Origin: Adhaeribacter pallidiroseus | GTDB lineage: Bacteria; Bacteroidota; Bacteroidia; Cytophagales; Hymenobacteraceae | Reading direction: 5' to 3' | DNA: 64,000 nucleotides | NCBI RefSeq assembly: GCF_003340495.1 | Contig: NZ_QASA01000001.1 | Span: forward strand, 5,704,001-5,768,000 | In this document: positions 63,589 to 64,000 of the stretch, in pieces | How positions within the stretch are numbered: position 1 is the stretch's first letter | Layout of the letters: the number at the start of each line of letters is the position of its first letter | Notes under the pieces: model-generated | Seen by the model: the letters and a program-made list of their open reading frames with translations, nothing else | Told to the model about the DNA's origin: nothing | Databases searched by the model: none | Translations under genes and position numbers: made by a program

Positions 63589-64000
63589 ATGCTTTTAGTT
63601 AGTGTTTGGATAACAACTTATAATCATGATAAATACATAGCAGAAGCTATTGATAGCGTATTAATGCAAAAAACAAACTTCGACTATGATATCATTATTG
63701 GGGAAGATTGTTCTCAGGATAAAACCCGGGAAATTGTAAAAGCTTATCAAGATAAACATCCAGACAAAATAAAGCTTTTTTTACCTGAAAAAAATTTAGG
63801 TTGTAATCCCATGTTTCATGCTACTTACCCCTTGTGCACGGGTAAGTACGTAGCCTGGCTGGACGGGGATGATTATTGGACGGATCCGTACAAGTTACAA
63901 AAGCAGGTAGACTTTATGGAGGCAAATACGGATATTGTATTTTGTTTTCACAAAGTTACAATAATAAACGAAAAAGATGATTCCCGCGGGGAGTCTGTGG
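63589..64000 (+). CDS. Glycosyltransferase family 2, cut off by the right edge
   Basis: The 5' part (137 codons) of a GT2 gene is present: VSVWITTYNHDKYIAEAIDSV, the DYDIIIGEDCSQDKTREIV segment, NLGCNPMFHATY and the acidic motif AWLDGDDYWTDPYKLQ (about residue 85). The reading frame is open to the last base. It should continue beyond the window. The start at ATG 63589 is 33 bases after the methyltransferase. Confidence 0.88.
   Translation, partial: MLLVSVWITTYNHDKYIAEAIDSVLMQKTNFDYDIIIGEDCSQDKTREIVKAYQDKHPDKIKLFLPEKNLGCNPMFHATYPLCTGKYVAWLDGDDYWTDPYKLQKQVDFMEANTDIVFCFHKVTIINEKDDSRGESV

Noticed and set aside
37624-64000. Biosynthetic gene cluster for a secreted small molecule, suggested by the DegT enzyme and DesVI-like methyltransferase
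   Set aside because: No polyketide, peptide or terpene core enzymes are present; Wza/Wzc, flippase and many GTs point to a surface polysaccharide.

Overview
The window looks like the chromosome of a Bacteroidota member, most likely a Cytophagales/Hymenobacteraceae bacterium of the Adhaeribacter type. The level of phylum is well supported: there is a type IX secretion sorting domain, an OmpA with thrombospondin type 3 calcium repeats, the bamD-rpoZ gene order, promoter-like TAnnTTTG/TAnnTTTA boxes, and few Shine-Dalgarno sequences. The genus is inference only.

Region 1 (1-36.5 kb) is an ordinary core-type chromosome of moderate GC. It holds an envelope-biogenesis cluster on the minus strand (OstA/LptA-like protein, bamD, rpoZ), tilS, mdh, a single-domain response regulator, sbcD and sbcC, a lipoprotein nuclease, a 14-repeat T9SS-secreted protein, DUF427, OmpA, aminopeptidase P, an orphan GT4 glycosyltransferase, an M16 peptidase, an O-methyltransferase, a coiled-coil membrane protein, a cytochrome c lipoprotein, a beta-CASP MBL nuclease, an M1 aminopeptidase, ppnP, an SDR, an S1/P1 nuclease, a YpdA-type flavoprotein and a DUF4184 membrane protein. 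Non-coding repeats sit between these genes. One family has long inverted arms and two copies; one copy separates sbcD from sbcC. A second family has two inverted copies around the M1 peptidase-ppnP segment.

Region 2 (36.5-37.6 kb) is a gene-poor junction that carries a decayed piece of a second ypdA-like gene.

Region 3 (37.6-64 kb, running off the right edge) is a large, co-directional exopolysaccharide/surface-glycan locus. It begins with an outer-membrane export lipoprotein (Wza type) and a Wzz/BY-kinase (Wzc type). It continues with a Wzx-like flippase, a Wzy/ligase-like membrane protein, many GT2/GT4/GT8-like glycosyltransferases, three hexapeptide acyltransferases, a VanZ protein and a Wzm/Wzt ABC exporter. 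It ends with a sugar-tailoring block: DegT aminotransferase, WbqC, FemAB/GNAT-like protein, two methyltransferases and a truncated GT2. Parts are strongly AT-rich, which suggests a mosaic acquired by transfer.

The most striking signal is that three genes of this locus (a GT4, a WbuB/WcaI-like GT4 and the Wzt ATPase) are each split by a -1 shift at an A6-A7 tract. Two of the three tracts are a perfectly phased A AAA AAG slippery heptamer. A GT8 gene in the same locus is a clear pseudogene. Programmed frameshifting, phase variation, recent decay and homopolymer sequencing error all remain possible. I found no tRNA, rRNA, CRISPR array or transposase.
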